From Sulfuracidifex metallicus DSM 6482 = JCM 9184 (GTDB lineage: Archaea > Thermoproteota > Thermoprotei_A > Sulfolobales > Sulfolobaceae), in contig CP135238.1 in the NCBI GenBank assembly GCA_032834875.1, forward strand, positions 1,774,001 to 1,838,000: a stretch of DNA of 64,000 nucleotides. Direction: 5' to 3'. The position numbers were made by a program, and so were the translations under genes. Each line of letters opens with the position of its first letter. Position 1 is the stretch's first letter. Below are positions 37,128 through 48,105 of this stretch, in pieces. Below the pieces are notes generated by a model. That model saw only the letters and a program-made list of their open reading frames with translations, made no database searches and had not been told where the DNA came from.

Positions 37128-38078
37128 ATGGACATTATAGTAGACGTTCATTCGCATTTTTATCCTAAGGCATTTGTCCAAAAACTTCAGGAAATTGGAA
37201 CTTTAAACTTACAAGGAAATACGGCAATTTTAACATGGGAAGGAAGGAAATCAGCTGCTGGAATTGGAATAGTTAACATTGAAGCCAAATTAAAGGAAAT
37301 CAAAAGAATGGATAACCGTGTATATTCTATTCTATCAGTTCCAAATCCTTGGACTTACTTCATCAGGGATAAGAAGGAGGAAATTGAGATTGCAAAGAAA
37401 TGTAATGAAGAGATATCTTCCATTATGAGATCATATCCATCTTATTTTGGAGGATTCGCCACCTTGCCACTAAATGACATTGAGGCTTCGATGGAGGAGG
37501 CTGAAAGGGCCATTAAAGAGCTCAACCTCCAAGGCTTCGTCATTGGAACTGGAATAAATGGCTCAACTATAGCAGACGATAAGTATAAGGAACTCTTGGA
37601 CCTTATATCAAGGTTGGGTAAACCGATTCTTTTGCATCCTGGTACACTTAAGACAGGAGAAAACGAAGGTGTACTTTCAGTTATAGCATCATTTCCTTTT
37701 GAGACTACTTATGTTATTTTAAAAATGATTAAAAATTGGAGAGATGGCATTAAGATCATTGCACCCCATGGTGGTGGTTTCATCCCATATCAGCTTGGAA
37801 GAGTAAACTTACTTAAGGAGGTTTTTAATTATACAGAGGATAAGCCATGGAATATTATAAAGAAAGGAGTTTACTTTGATTCAGTGCTTTACAGAGAAGA
37901 GGAGCTTTCCTTTCTAGTTGGATCTGTAGGTAAGGAGAGAGTACTTTTTGGAACTGATCATCCATTTACCGTATCAAATCCTTCCCTGATGATGAATAAC
38001 GTTAATAAAATAGATCATGAAATTCGGGATTATATTATGTTTAAAAATGCTTTAGAGATTATTAAGATTCACTTGTAA
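37128..38078 (+). CDS. ACMSD-type amidohydrolase/decarboxylase
   Basis: A 316-residue TIM-barrel metal enzyme of the amidohydrolase-2 family: VDVHSHFYP at the N-terminus (HXH), LLHPGTL, IIAPHGGGFIPYQLGR and FGTDHPF with the last aspartate. Related enzymes decarboxylate aminocarboxymuconate semialdehyde, gamma-resorcylate or similar aromatic acids. A run AATAAAAAA about 25 bases upstream of ATG 37128 may be its TATA box. It lies alone between the siroheme reductase and the NarK-like transporter; its place in nitrogen or aromatic metabolism is open. Confidence 0.8.
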   Translation: MDIIVDVHSHFYPKAFVQKLQEIGTLNLQGNTAILTWEGRKSAAGIGIVNIEAKLKEIKRMDNRVYSILSVPNPWTYFIRDKKEEIEIAKKCNEEISSIMRSYPSYFGGFATLPLNDIEASMEEAERAIKELNLQGFVIGTGINGSTIADDKYKELLDLISRLGKPILLHPGTLKTGENEGVLSVIASFPFETTYVILKMIKNWRDGIKIIAPHGGGFIPYQLGRVNLLKEVFNYTEDKPWNIIKKGVYFDSVLYREEELSFLVGSVGKERVLFGTDHPFTVSNPSLMMNNVNKIDHEIRDYIMFKNALEIIKIHL

Positions 38079-38277
38079 TTTATCGTATTAAATGTAGTAA
38101 TCTCTTAAATTTATATATAATATTATAATCAATTGGAAATTAATGTAAAGCAGAACTTTTATAATTCATAATTATGAAGTAGTAGACTCTAATTGATATT
38201 GAATAATGATTAACTAGAAAAAGATTAAAGTTAAAACTGTTATATAATAGCTTAAATAAAATTCTTGTTTTTATATT

Positions 38278-39573
38278 TTATGAATTTCCTCTCTCAATCT
38301 TCGATAAAATTAATATTGCTGCTAATGTTAGTGGAACGAAGATTAGAGGTACAAGAGTAAGATTGAGGGAACCTACTAATCCTATTCCTGCAGAAATTGA
38401 GAATCCTCCGAATCCTCCGATTCCTCCTATTATGCCTGCTGCTAATCCCATTTTCTTTGAAGGATACACCTCCGAGACCATCTTGAATACTGCACCGTTT
38501 GTAAAGCTTAAAGCCGAACCTAAAAATATGAAGGAGATAATTGACAGTAAAAGTGACTTTTCGGTTAATCCTATGAAGGCTAGTCCTGAACTTGTTAAAA
38601 TCATGATTAGCCCTATCAAGGACGATTTTTTACCTTTTATTCTGTCTCCTAGAGCTCCTCCTAACGGTCTAAAGATAGCTGCAGATATAACGGAGAAGAA
38701 AAGTATAACTCCACCTTCAAGCAAAGAAGTCTTAAAGAGTGAAACGAAGACAGTAGGTATCCAAAGTCCAACAGCTAAAAATCCCCCGAACGTAAGATAA
38801 TAAATGTATGATAAAGAGCCGGTGTTTTTACCGTACAGTATGAATGTTATAGCGAGTATGGCTAGAGTTAATCCTATTTCTAGAGGTGCCTCCCTAGATA
38901 GAGAACCGTTCTCGGTTACTGTACCTATCAAGAAAGATATTGCGAGCCCAGTGTAAATGAGTATACCTAAGGATTCTTTAAATTCCCTAAAGTTAGTTCT
39001 TTCCTTGAGTTTATTTACATCGGAAGGAGCTATTAACATAGCTACGAGGGGAACGGCTAGAATGCTTGAAAGTCCAGAGAATACTCCGAAGAATCCAAAC
39101 TTATCATAAAGTAATGGAACAACAATTCCAGATACGGCACTACCAGCGTTTCCTATCCCACCATAAATTCCCAGCAATGACCCAATGTTTTTCTCGTACA
39201 TTCTATCCACATATGCTATACCAATAGGGAATATTCCCCCAGCTACGCCAAGAAGAGAAGCTGCAACAAGAAATTGCACAAAGGAAGTTGAGAACGAAGT
39301 CATAAACAATGCTGCTATGGATATTGTCAAGAAAACTATCATAGTAGATCTTGCGCCAATCCAATCAGATAGTATGCCTGCAATATATCTAGTTGGAAGA
39401 GCAAGGACCTTAGGGGCACCCAATATAACTCCTAAAAGTATTAGGGATAAACCAAAGTCTTTCTTGAATACTGGTCCTAAAGGACCATAAGCTGTCCATG
39501 CCATGAATGTTGTAAAAAAGGATAATGTACTTGCAAAAATAGGTAGAGTTCCATTATACTTTAGTCCAGCCAA
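38278..39573 (-). CDS. Nitrate/nitrite transporter (NarK-like MFS)
   Basis: A 431-residue MFS protein with 12 hydrophobic helices. The signatures are those of the nitrate/nitrite porter family: FASTLSFFTTFMAWTAYGPL in helix 1, LPTRYIAGILSDWIGARS in the loop 2-3, LLGVAGGIFPIGIAYVDRM in helix 4 and LLGIYGGIGNAGSAVSG in helix 5. It likely imports nitrate for the nitrate reductase encoded divergently from 39989. The two genes share a 400-base promoter region. Confidence 0.85.
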   Translation of the reverse strand: MAGLKYNGTLPIFASTLSFFTTFMAWTAYGPLGPVFKKDFGLSLILLGVILGAPKVLALPTRYIAGILSDWIGARSTMIVFLTISIAALFMTSFSTSFVQFLVAASLLGVAGGIFPIGIAYVDRMYEKNIGSLLGIYGGIGNAGSAVSGIVVPLLYDKFGFFGVFSGLSSILAVPLVAMLIAPSDVNKLKERTNFREFKESLGILIYTGLAISFLIGTVTENGSLSREAPLEIGLTLAILAITFILYGKNTGSLSYIYYLTFGGFLAVGLWIPTVFVSLFKTSLLEGGVILFFSVISAAIFRPLGGALGDRIKGKKSSLIGLIMILTSSGLAFIGLTEKSLLLSIISFIFLGSALSFTNGAVFKMVSEVYPSKKMGLAAGIIGGIGGFGGFSISAGIGLVGSLNLTLVPLIFVPLTLAAILILSKIERGNS

Positions 39574-39967
39574 TATTTCACAGATGACGATCTACTCTTG
39601 ACATGTTTTAAATATTGTACACCATTTATCTAAATAATTTTTTTCTATAATTATAGTTTTTAGCTATCAATCAACGTTTTCAACGCGTAATCGGTTTTAC
39701 TATAAAAAATATCTATAGATCTATCAAAGTAAGCACTGAAACTACATGAGGAGTTATTTTTTAATAATAATAATACTATTTAAAATACTTAAGTCAAATA
39801 TAACCTACTCTAGCCACGTTTAATTATTTTATATAGGAGTCTTACATTAAGAAGACGAAACTGATGAAAACTTTATATTTCAATCTCAATTCTAACCTCC
39901 ATTTAAAGGAATTTCATCATTATAAATAAAAAGTTAAAATATAAAAAAGGATAACTCTTAAAGATCA
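39574..39967. promoter_or_regulatory. Divergent region between narK-like and nasA-like genes
   Basis: AT-rich region between the leftward transporter and rightward nitrate reductase. TTAAAATATAAAAA (39934-39947) is the probable TATA box for the reductase. TAAAAAGTTAAAATATAAAAA-type runs fill the rest. No gene was seen. Confidence 0.4.
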
Positions 39968-39988
39968 TTGATAAGTATAAACAAAATA

Positions 39989-41923
39989 ATGAAAAGTATT
40001 TGTCCTTTCTGCGGTGTGGGATGCGGAATTGAGATTAACGGAAATAAGGTACTTCCGGCTGACCATATAACTAACAGGGGAAGCATGTGTATTAAAGCAT
40101 CAATATTGTCCGAAGTTAAGGACATAGAAAGGCTAGCTTCTCCTACTATTCCCACCGGAGATGTTGATTGGGAACGTGCAATATCTTATGTTAGCGATAA
40201 GATAAAGTCCTCTATAAGGAAATACGGCAAGAATTCTGTAGGATTTTACATAGGAGCTCAGATTCCTACTGAGGATCAATATGTTGCAGTTAAACTGGGA
40301 AAGGGTATAATAGGTACAGGAGTATTCGATTCAAATGTTAGGCTTTGTATGGCAAGCGCAGCCTCAGCCTTAAAGTTTTCCCTTGGGGTTCCTTTACCAA
40401 CGGCCAACTATGATGACATAGACAGTGCTGACGTTATCTTCTTGATAGGAGTAAATCCTGCATCTAACTTTCCAGTAATATGGAATAGAATATTGAAAAG
40501 AAAGAACAGAGGAAATGCCAAGCTAATAGTTATTGATCCAGTGAAGACTGAAAGTGCTGAAGCAGCTGACATTTTTGCCATGATAAGGCCTGGAACTGAT
40601 ATAGTGTTGCTAGCTAGTATTGCTAATCAGCTTTTAGAGCTTGGTAAGGCTGATCTATCAAACCTAGAAGGAAGAGAGGACTTCGTTGGTTTCGCCAAGA
40701 AATGGTATCCATCCAAAGCGTCCATGGTTACTGGAATTGAAGAATTTATGATAAAGAAAATGGCAAATATGCTTTCAGGTAAAGTACTTTTCATGTGGGG
40801 GATGGGAGTAAATCAAACTGTAAACGGAACTGATACTGGAATAGCAATTATTACTTTAGCGGCAATTTCCAATAATCTTCACGGCGAGGGCAGAGGGGTG
40901 CTTCCCTTAACCGGGCAACATAACTCCATGGGAGCGAGAGAAGCAGGAGCGTTGGCTGGAATGTTGCCAGGCTTCAGATACGTAGACAAGGAAGACGACG
41001 TTAATTTCATGGAGGATTTCTGGAACGTACCTAGGCTAACCATTTCGAGACAATATTGGACCGTTACTGAGCTTCATAAGCTAGTTGAAGAACATAAGAT
41101 AAGAGTACTATGGATCATAGGAAGTAATCCCGTTGTTTCCGTTCCTGAGTCTCGTCGTTTTAAAGAAGCTCTTTCCTACGTAGATACGGTAATTGTTCAG
41201 GACGTATATATGACTGAAACGGCCAGAGAAGCTGATGTCATTTTACCTGCCTCAGGATGGGGAGAGAGGGACGGCATATGTACTTCTGGAGATAAGACAG
41301 TTTCCTATTTATCCAAAGTTTACGATCCACCAAATGAGACTAAACCTGACTGGGAAATTTTGTCCAAGGTAGGAATGTCTTTAGGAGCTGAAAACATGAA
41401 GTTCTCATCCACGTATGATATTTTTCAAGAAATGAAGTCAGCCTTCAGGGGAACTCCTATAGATTTAAACGATACAGACTATCAAACCCTCAAACATGGA
41501 TATAGACGAGAGTTCGTTCCCACTGCAGTCAAAACTAAGGGATTTCAGTTGAACCCTGTCGAATACCTTGATCATAATTCTTTCAATCTTATTACTGTAA
41601 GATTATCAACACAATGGAATACAACAAGTAAGACGGGTAAGAGTTGGAAGCTGAATATGTTAACTAACTTGTCTCGAGATGCATTGTTGATCTCAATGGA
41701 GGACGCTAAGGAGCTTGGAATAGATGATGGTGAAATGATAAAAATTAGAAGTCGTGAGAACTGTCTAGTTGCTAGGGTTAAGGTATCAAACAAGTTACAG
41801 AGAAGGGTACTTTACATGCCTTTTCATTGGGGATTAGCCAACGCACTTATGGACTGGAAAGCAGACCCAGTAAGTAAAGAGCCTGCGTTCAAACAGCTAT
41901 ATGTGACTCTTCATGCTATTTAG
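39989..41923 (+). CDS. nasA: Assimilatory nitrate reductase, molybdopterin catalytic subunit
   Basis: About 644 residues of the prokaryotic assimilatory nitrate reductase/formate dehydrogenase group. An N-terminal [4Fe-4S] motif is CPFCGVGCG...MCIKA (C12, C15, C19, C41 counted from a TTG at 39968). The molybdenum-ligand region is SNVRLCMASAA (C127). Later stretches are GQHNSMGAREAG and WIIGSNPVVSVPE, and the C-terminal dinucleotide domain ends MPFHWGLANALMDW. It lacks a fused ferredoxin or FAD domain, so electrons must come from a separate partner. ATG 39989 is chosen; TTG 39968 adds seven residues and lies nearer the likely transcript start. Confidence 0.86.
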   Translation: MKSICPFCGVGCGIEINGNKVLPADHITNRGSMCIKASILSEVKDIERLASPTIPTGDVDWERAISYVSDKIKSSIRKYGKNSVGFYIGAQIPTEDQYVAVKLGKGIIGTGVFDSNVRLCMASAASALKFSLGVPLPTANYDDIDSADVIFLIGVNPASNFPVIWNRILKRKNRGNAKLIVIDPVKTESAEAADIFAMIRPGTDIVLLASIANQLLELGKADLSNLEGREDFVGFAKKWYPSKASMVTGIEEFMIKKMANMLSGKVLFMWGMGVNQTVNGTDTGIAIITLAAISNNLHGEGRGVLPLTGQHNSMGAREAGALAGMLPGFRYVDKEDDVNFMEDFWNVPRLTISRQYWTVTELHKLVEEHKIRVLWIIGSNPVVSVPESRRFKEALSYVDTVIVQDVYMTETAREADVILPASGWGERDGICTSGDKTVSYLSKVYDPPNETKPDWEILSKVGMSLGAENMKFSSTYDIFQEMKSAFRGTPIDLNDTDYQTLKHGYRREFVPTAVKTKGFQLNPVEYLDHNSFNLITVRLSTQWNTTSKTGKSWKLNMLTNLSRDALLISMEDAKELGIDDGEMIKIRSRENCLVARVKVSNKLQRRVLYMPFHWGLANALMDWKADPVSKEPAFKQLYVTLHAI

Positions 41924-41999
41924 ATGTTCTTGTAAAAAATTTTTAAATATAAGAGAATTACATTCAATTAAAAAAAGTATATTAAAATAAATAGTTAAC

Positions 42000-42809
42000 T
42001 TATAGGCTTGCTATTTCATTGTATAGCCTTAGATCGTAGACCATAGAGTAAGCGTTGTAAGTTCCTGGTCCAGTTACAAAGTTCCACCCGTAATGTGCAG
42101 GTAATGGATTAGCTCCCTTGGTAATTGGTATCCATGCAGGCATTCCTTGTACTATTCCGTGAGGAGTTAGAATTATTCCAGAATAAGATATATGATATAA
42201 GGCATAGTTCAATGCTCCTAATCTCTCACCCGTCAATGCTACCATGGCTGCAGTCATTGGTGCAGCTCCGCTTGTACCATACCATAGGAACAGCTGACCT
42301 TGAAAGATTAAAGGCAACCCGAATCCGTATTCAGTTATGTTGTATCCCGCAGCAGAAACGAACGCTATATCTGGATAAGTTCTCTGAACTGGCGGAGTGA
42401 ATGGAATCAGGGAGGTTAACTCGTAAGGCTGAGCTGGAAACACAGTGCTGATTCCTCCAGTGCTATAGTCCCATCCCGTTGCGCTATAAACTGTGTCGTT
42501 TGCAGTTACATTTAGAAATATCCCGCCAACAGCAGTCACGTAAGGATCACTTTCAGGGTACCATATTGTGTTATAAGTTCCTATATGGAAGTTTGGTGGA
42601 GGATTATCGCTCTCAAAGCCCCAATCGCCTGAAGCTGCAAGGACAGCAGTTCCCTCATCTACAGCTTGTATCATCATGTTATGGATCATATATAACATGG
42701 CTGGATAATAAGAGCTCAAGAAGGATTCTGGAACAGTTACTGATATTGATATAACTTGAGGATCTATGTAATTTACCATGTAATAGTATTCATAGTAATA
42801 ATTCAACAA
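42000..42809 (-). pseudogene. Sedolisin (S53) serine-carboxyl protease, C-terminal part
   Basis: 269 residues carrying the second half of an S53 protease: the oxyanion aspartate in AASGDWGFESD (D62) and the nucleophile serine in LWYGTSGAAPMTAA (S180), with a C-terminal domain rich in GWNFVTGPG, the calcium-site region. The N-terminal part with Glu and Asp is in another frame upstream (42811-43806). Reading continuously with one G removed near 42828-42831 gives VGGPSLVGNLLNYYYEYY, a natural joint. As written it lacks the other catalytic residues and a signal peptide. Confidence 0.75.
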
Positions 42810-42810
42810 G

Positions 42811-43806
42811 TTACCAACTAATGAAGGCCCCTCCTACGTAGCCATTGCTGAAGACTACGTAAATGTTGGAGGCAGGAGCGAAAGTCCCGGACCATTCTGC
42901 GTCAAGTTCGTTCTCGCCTGACTGAGATATAGCCACATTGCCTAATGAGATCACATTTAACTTTCCGGTATGCGGAACGATGGCGTACTCATTCCAGAAA
43001 GCGTAAATATCGCTTTCATTTATATAGCCTTCAGGCTGTCCCTCTATTGCTATGCTTACACCCTTACCTAAGAAGCCTCTTTCATATAGCTTAGTGAAGT
43101 TAAAGTAACTTGCAACTACTGAAGGCGTTACTATGACGTTGGAGATTATACCAGGGCTTTGAGCTTGATGTGTCATAGAGGCTTCCCATGAGGTCTCGAT
43201 TGCAGGATAAACGTGGGGATCTAGATTATCTATCCCAACTATTCCTAGCACGTATTTTCCTACGTTGTAAGGAAGTGATGGTGTAACATTATTTGTGTAA
43301 TAATAGAAAGGCCCTATGTTAGTGAATCCCACCAAACCATACCAATAGAGATTTTGATACGGATAATAGTAAACATTTATGTAAGTATTGAAAGCATGTT
43401 CGATTTCACCCACTGTACCGTTAAAGGTGAGTATTAGACCGTAATCGCCGGTTTCAACTATTCCGTATGATTGCAGATACTTAACTAGAGCTTCCTTATA
43501 TGATTGAGATGGATAATATTCCGATCTAAATTCTCCAGGAGATAAGTAATTAGCTTTATGCTGAATTATCTGATTTGTAATAGATATTAACGAGGAATAT
43601 TGAGTAAAATTTAGAAGAATTGCAAAAGGAATGCTGTAGTTTGAAGGAAGTGGCTCTACAAACTGTGAACCAGGGACGATTGAGTACTTAGGTGAGCTGG
43701 TAGTAATATAGTAATAGCTTGTTGATTGACTGGATGCGATTCCCATCACTTGAAACGAAGAAAAAAGGAAAATGGCAAACACGAAGAAAGCTACTAGTTT
43801 CTTCAT
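42811..43806 (-). pseudogene. Sedolisin (S53) serine-carboxyl protease, N-terminal part
   Basis: 331 residues: signal peptide (MKKLVAFFVFAIFLFSSFQV), a pro-domain with YGLILTFNGTVGEIEHAFNT as in kumamolisin-type prosequences, and the start of the catalytic domain with GENELDAEW (E298 and D302, the Glu-X3-Asp pair). The frame then meets TAA after VGGAFISW. A one-base surplus in a G4 run (42828-42831 on the plus strand as C4) moves the reading out of frame. Restored, the whole protein would be about 600 residues, an acid-active secreted protease suited to an acidophile. Confidence 0.78.
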
Positions 43807-44546
43807 TAACTTTTTAATATCATTAACCTTTTATAAGCATTCCTATGAATTATTTTCTATAATAAAATAAAAAGGACGTTTTTTCATGATAAGAGATAGA
43901 TAGATGTTAGTTTTTCATATTATAACTTTTTCCTAACTAACTCAACGTGCTAGACGTAAAAAGAGATTAGCATACCACTTTTAATTAATATAAAAGATTA
44001 AAATATAGTCATAAAAAATATCGTTAAGATTAAACTATTTATAACGAAGGAAATTTATAGAAAAATTATCGAGAAAATATATAATTTATTTAAAAGAATA
44101 AACTAAAATACTGTTATTTAGAATTTTATATTAAGATTAATATAAAATATAATATTATTTATAATTAGCTAAATCTAGTTTTTATTTTAAATATATAATC
44201 TAAATAATTTATCAAACATGTAAATATTTGTACCTTCTCAATTCAATTTAATAAGTTTATTAATCTATCCTCCATAATATCCTTACATATCTATACATGA
44301 TTCGTCTATTATTTGTTAAATTCAAGGTTATTTTCCTTTTTCCCACCTTGATTTTAAAGGATAAGATTCGGCTTATTTTTTCTCTTTTAAAAAAAAACAT
44401 AATTATATGCTAAATAGTTAAAACTAAGTCTCGATACCTTTTATCTATGACATAGCCCTAGTCCAAGAATCACATAAACCGTTAAATTTCAGCGTTATAA
44501 ATCACTAGTTCAGGTTGAACATTAATAAAAAGTTCAGTGAATTTGC
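43807..44546. other. Very AT-rich gap
   Basis: About 740 bases, dominated by A and T, upstream of the protease and of the small membrane protein. Only short chance frames are present. No repeat or RNA was found. Confidence 0.4.
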
Positions 44547-44557
44547 TTTTATATTAA
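44547..44557 (+). promoter_or_regulatory. TATA-like box
   Basis: TTTTATATTAA lies about 25 bases upstream of ATG 44576 and fits a leaderless start for the small membrane-anchored protein. Confidence 0.4.
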
Positions 44558-44575
44558 GACCTATTGACATTATTC

Positions 44576-44896
44576 ATGAGAATAAATAAAAGAGTGCTGG
44601 GCTCAATTTTCCTTTTTATAATAGTTATAATATCGCTTTTTATACTATATTCTATGCTAATTCACGGTGGAAAAGAAAGTAGTATAGGAGAAAGTCCCTC
44701 TGGTTCTACGGTAAGCGGAAACTACACTTATCTAGCATCGTTCCTGATATCTCATGATTTCGTAAGTTACGTTTCTTATAATCATGAGAATTTGTCGCAG
44801 CTATTGAGTACTCCAAGAATCGGAATAGAAACTACAATGGCCATGGAACAAGCTCCACTTTTAGCTGATACACATGTCTATGCAATAATATTTTAA
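44576..44896 (+). CDS. Small membrane-anchored protein, possibly truncated
   Basis: About 106 residues: a basic start (MRINKRVLGS), one hydrophobic helix (IFLFIIVIISLFILYSMLI), a Ser/Gly-rich linker and an extracytoplasmic stretch ending THVYAIIF. The abrupt hydrophobic end and the lack of an obvious domain suggest the front part of a longer surface protein. I do not recognise the family. The frame also opens at ATG 44564 (MTLF), but the TATA box favours 44576. Confidence 0.5.
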   Translation: MRINKRVLGSIFLFIIVIISLFILYSMLIHGGKESSIGESPSGSTVSGNYTYLASFLISHDFVSYVSYNHENLSQLLSTPRIGIETTMAMEQAPLLADTHVYAIIF

Positions 44897-45291
44897 GGTC
44901 TATTTCGTCGAGTTCCATTTTCTACCATATTACTTATTTCTCTAGTTCTTAAGGTTTAGTCATGAGAAAATGATGGCGGTAACTACCGTAAAAGAAATCT
45001 ATTTTTCTGGATTATGGTTACCGAAAATAATTAAAACTTTATAACAGAGCGTGTTATTTATTAAACATAATCGAAGAAGGGAAGATGATGATTTAAGTTT
45101 CATAATTGAACTACATCTCAACTTAACAGCCTTTGGATTCATTATATAGTCTAAAGTTTAATTTTGTCTTCTCTCCATAACATTATCATTTACTGACGTA
45201 CTTTAATGAAGGAAGTTGGCTAGACTGTATGTTCATACTAATAGATTAACGTTATTGGTATTTTCAAGTCGATTTTTATACCCAGTCATAT
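44897..45291. other. AT-rich gap
   Basis: No gene-like frame. TTTTTATAC at 45273-45281 is the probable TATA box for the broken deaminase gene that begins at ATG 45304. Confidence 0.4.
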
Positions 45292-45303
45292 GTGTTAAAA
45301 TAC

Positions 45304-46480
45304 ATGCTAATTGAGAATGTGACTTTCGTAAGCGACAGAAAGCAACATTCCGTTTACGTGAACTCTGAAGGTATAGTTGAATGTATAGATTGCAGGAGAA
45401 AAGACGGATCAATTATTGATGCAAGGGGTAGACTTCTAATTCCGCCTTTTATCAACTCGCATTCCCATCTTGGATATGCAATGACTCTGGGATATGGAAG
45501 GAAGAACGAGACGGGAACTCTGCTAGATGCAGTTCAAATCCTGAGAGAGGACGTTTTACCCAAAATAACGGAGGAGGACTTAAGGAGCAGGATGGAGAGA
45601 ATTGAAAGGGATCTTTTCCTCAGTTGAATACTGTTTGTTAGGACTCATGAGCCCCTGATAAATGATATAGCGTTTAAAATGCTAAGAATAAGGAGTAATC
45701 CTTTAGTTGAGATGCAAGTAGTGGCTTTTCCTACTCCTTCCCTTTTCTTTGAGGATAACGAGGAGAAGCTAGAATTGGCTCTCAAGCATGGGGCTGAGGT
45801 AGTAGGAATGTTGCCTCATCACGAGGATACATATGAAGAAGGGATCAGGCCGATTAAGATTGTAATGGATCTTGCAACGAGATACGACAAGTTGGTTGAT
45901 GGCCATGTGGACGAAATAGACGACCCAGAGTCTGATTTTGCTCACTACATGATAGAAGAGGCTAAGAAAAGGAAATGGGGGATCTAAAACTGCCCTGAGT
46001 CATATAACATCTACCCATTATCAGGGGGCAAGCTTCTTCAACTTAGTGAATAAACTTAGGGAGACCGAAGTATCCATTGTAGTTAATCCAGAAACAAACC
46101 TTTATCTCCAAGGTAGATATGCTAATATCAATATCCCTAGAGGAATGGCTAGAGTTAACTATCTCCTTAAACATGGGGTAAACGTATCTTTAGGTAGTGA
46201 CAATGTAAGTGATGTAGTATATCCTTTAGGAACATTTAACATGATAAGGGTGATGGAAATATGTAGAACAGCAGAATGGAACTGTCCCCTAAAAGTGGTC
46301 ACTGAGAACGGTTTCAGAACAATAAATGTAAATCCGCCAGTAATCAAGGAGGGGGAAAAAGCCCAACTAGTAGTATTAAGGCATGATGGAAGCTCGTTGC
46401 ATTATATGCCACTACTTGTACTGAATGGTAGAAACTACGTTATAAATAATATAAAACCTGAAATCGGTACTGTAGACTGA
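45304..46480 (+). pseudogene. Cytosine deaminase-like amidohydrolase, broken by a stop and a frameshift
   Basis: Three pieces form one amidohydrolase. Part 1 carries LIPPFINSHSHLGYAMTL (HXH metal site). It meets an in-frame TGA at 45625-45627 and reopens in the same frame as ILFVRTHEPLIND, then carries VVGMLPHHEDTY and DGHVDEIDDPES. At 45977-45981 a G5 run holds one surplus G: removing it gives KWGSKTALSHITSTHYQGAS, and the rest continues in the new frame through VNPETNLYLQGR and VSLGSDNVSD (catalytic Asp region). The whole would be about 390 residues, like cytosine deaminase/CodA-type enzymes. At least two lesions make it a likely pseudogene. Start ATG 45304 fits the TATA box; the frame also has a GTG at 45292. 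Confidence 0.75.
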
Positions 46481-46620
46481 AAAGTTAACTTTTCCTAAAT
46501 TTATATAGACAATATTATATAGATACAGTGATTGAAATAAAAATAATTTATTAATGATCATAAGAAAAGAAATATCTTAGTGTATTCTAGTTATCCCTTT
46601 CTATAAATGTAATATTATCT

Positions 46621-48105
46621 CTAATTTATTCTTAGTTCTACCAATTTCTGGGCATCATCGGATAATAACCACTCTAAACCTCTTTTATAATCGTCGAATT
46701 CCTTTGCCTCAAAACCGTAACTTGATGCTAATTTCCACGGGGAAGTCTCGGGAGATAGAATATCATCTTTAAGGCCTGACCAACCCCTTAGTGAGTTATA
46801 ACCGCTATTATTTATTACAAGAACCTTCATTCTTCCTCCATATTTCTGTGCGCTCCATAGAGCTTGGAAGCTGTAGTTGAAACTACCATCTCCTATTACT
46901 ACTAATGCACTTCCGCCTGCAGAAGCATAACCAAACGCTGCTGGAATGGCCCATCCTATAAATCCAGCTCTATTAGAAAACAACGAGTTCCTCCTATACC
47001 CTAAAGACGCTCTTAATGCCTCCCTATATGATGGGGCTTCATCAAATACTGCATATCTTTGGGATACTCCACTGAGTTCTTGGAATATTTTATCCACTGG
47101 ACTGGGTTTCCTTTCCACCTTCTTTCCTACGAACTTATGCTGAGAAATATGAATGGATGCTAACTTTAAGAACTGTTTTGGATTACATACAAATGTATCC
47201 CAAGGTCTCTTACTAGCTTCCATCCAGTCTTGAGTTATTTGAACGACTTCCTTTCCCTTTAAGATCTCATCGTCTGGGAACAAAACATTTCCTAGAGATC
47301 CTCCGATCACTAATACCATTGAGTATTCCTTTAGTACATTATTTATTTCGCTACTACGTCTGGGAAGATCTCCCATGAAAAATTTCGAATCTCCACTATA
47401 TGGAGCACGAGATGAAAATGGTTCAGCATAAACTGGTAAACCACCTTTAATAACAAAGTCGTTAAGCTCATCATGAGCATTAAATACGTCGATTTCATAA
47501 CCTACTACTAAAGCTACTCTTTCGTGGGAGTTCACCCTTTCTACTACTTCCTTTACACTTTCCTCATTACAACATAAGGAGACATCATGTTTAACTTTCC
47601 TCCTTTCATCTCTTGTAGCCTCCTTTAACTGTAGGTCCTCAGGTATTGATACCATAACAGGACCATATGGTGGAGTTAGGGCTAATTTTGATGCTCTCAT
47701 TAGAAGACGTATTACCTCGTCCTCGCTTTTAGCTTCAAAAGAGCCCTTAGTAAAAGGTTTGGCCATGCTTGTTAGATCACCGTATAGACGTGGCTCGTCG
47801 TTAAGGAATTTTGACGATTGTTGTCCTGCTATTATTAGAAGAGGAGATCTATCTAAAAATGCGGTGTTTATGAACCCCATTGCGTTAGAAAGTCCAGGGG
47901 AGGCGTGAAGGTTAACTATACCTAATTTACTTTCTTTTAGGTAATATCCCTCTGCCATTCCAACTGCAATACCGTCGTGTAGAGCTAGAAAGTATTTGAA
48001 GCTTTCAGGTTTACCTTTTAAAAAAGATAGTTCGGTTGTGCCAGGATTACCATATATCCTATCCGTGAACTGGCTGAGGAGCTCGTAGACCTTATTTCCT
48101 AGCAT
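46621..48105 (-). CDS. ThDP-dependent decarboxylase (benzoylformate decarboxylase-like)
   Basis: A 494-residue ThDP enzyme of the benzoylformate/2-oxo-acid decarboxylase type. Cofactor-activating Glu is E25 in [28 protein letters not shown] and [12 protein letters not shown] follow in the PYR domain. The diphosphate/Mg motif is [20 protein letters not shown] and ends MKVLVINN. The enzyme would decarboxylate an aromatic or branched 2-oxo acid to the aldehyde. It is divergent from the permease-M20-Rieske group at 48446-52977, suggesting use of an aromatic substrate there, which is inference. Confidence 0.83.
   Translation of the reverse strand: MLGNKVYELLSQFTDRIYGNPGTTELSFLKGKPESFKYFLALHDGIAVGMAEGYYLKESKLGIVNLHASPGLSNAMGFINTAFLDRSPLLIIAGQQSSKFLNDEPRLYGDLTSMAKPFTKGSFEAKSEDEVIRLLMRASKLALTPPYGPVMVSIPEDLQLKEATRDERRKVKHDVSLCCNEESVKEVVERVNSHERVALVVGYEIDVFNAHDELNDFVIKGGLPVYAEPFSSRAPYSGDSKFFMGDLPRRSSEINNVLKEYSMVLVIGGSLGNVLFPDDEILKGKEVVQITQDWMEASKRPWDTFVCNPKQFLKLASIHISQHKFVGKKVERKPSPVDKIFQELSGVSQRYAVFDEAPSYREALRASLGYRRNSLFSNRAGFIGWAIPAAFGYASAGGSALVVIGDGSFNYSFQALWSAQKYGGRMKVLVINNSGYNSLRGWSGLKDDILSPETSPWKLASSYGFEAKEFDDYKRGLEWLLSDDAQKLVELRIN

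Noticed and set aside
38363-38800. Plus-strand frame of 145 residues rich in proline
   Set aside because: It is the shadow of the transmembrane part of the NarK-like transporter; glycine and leucine codons read in reverse give proline and lysine.
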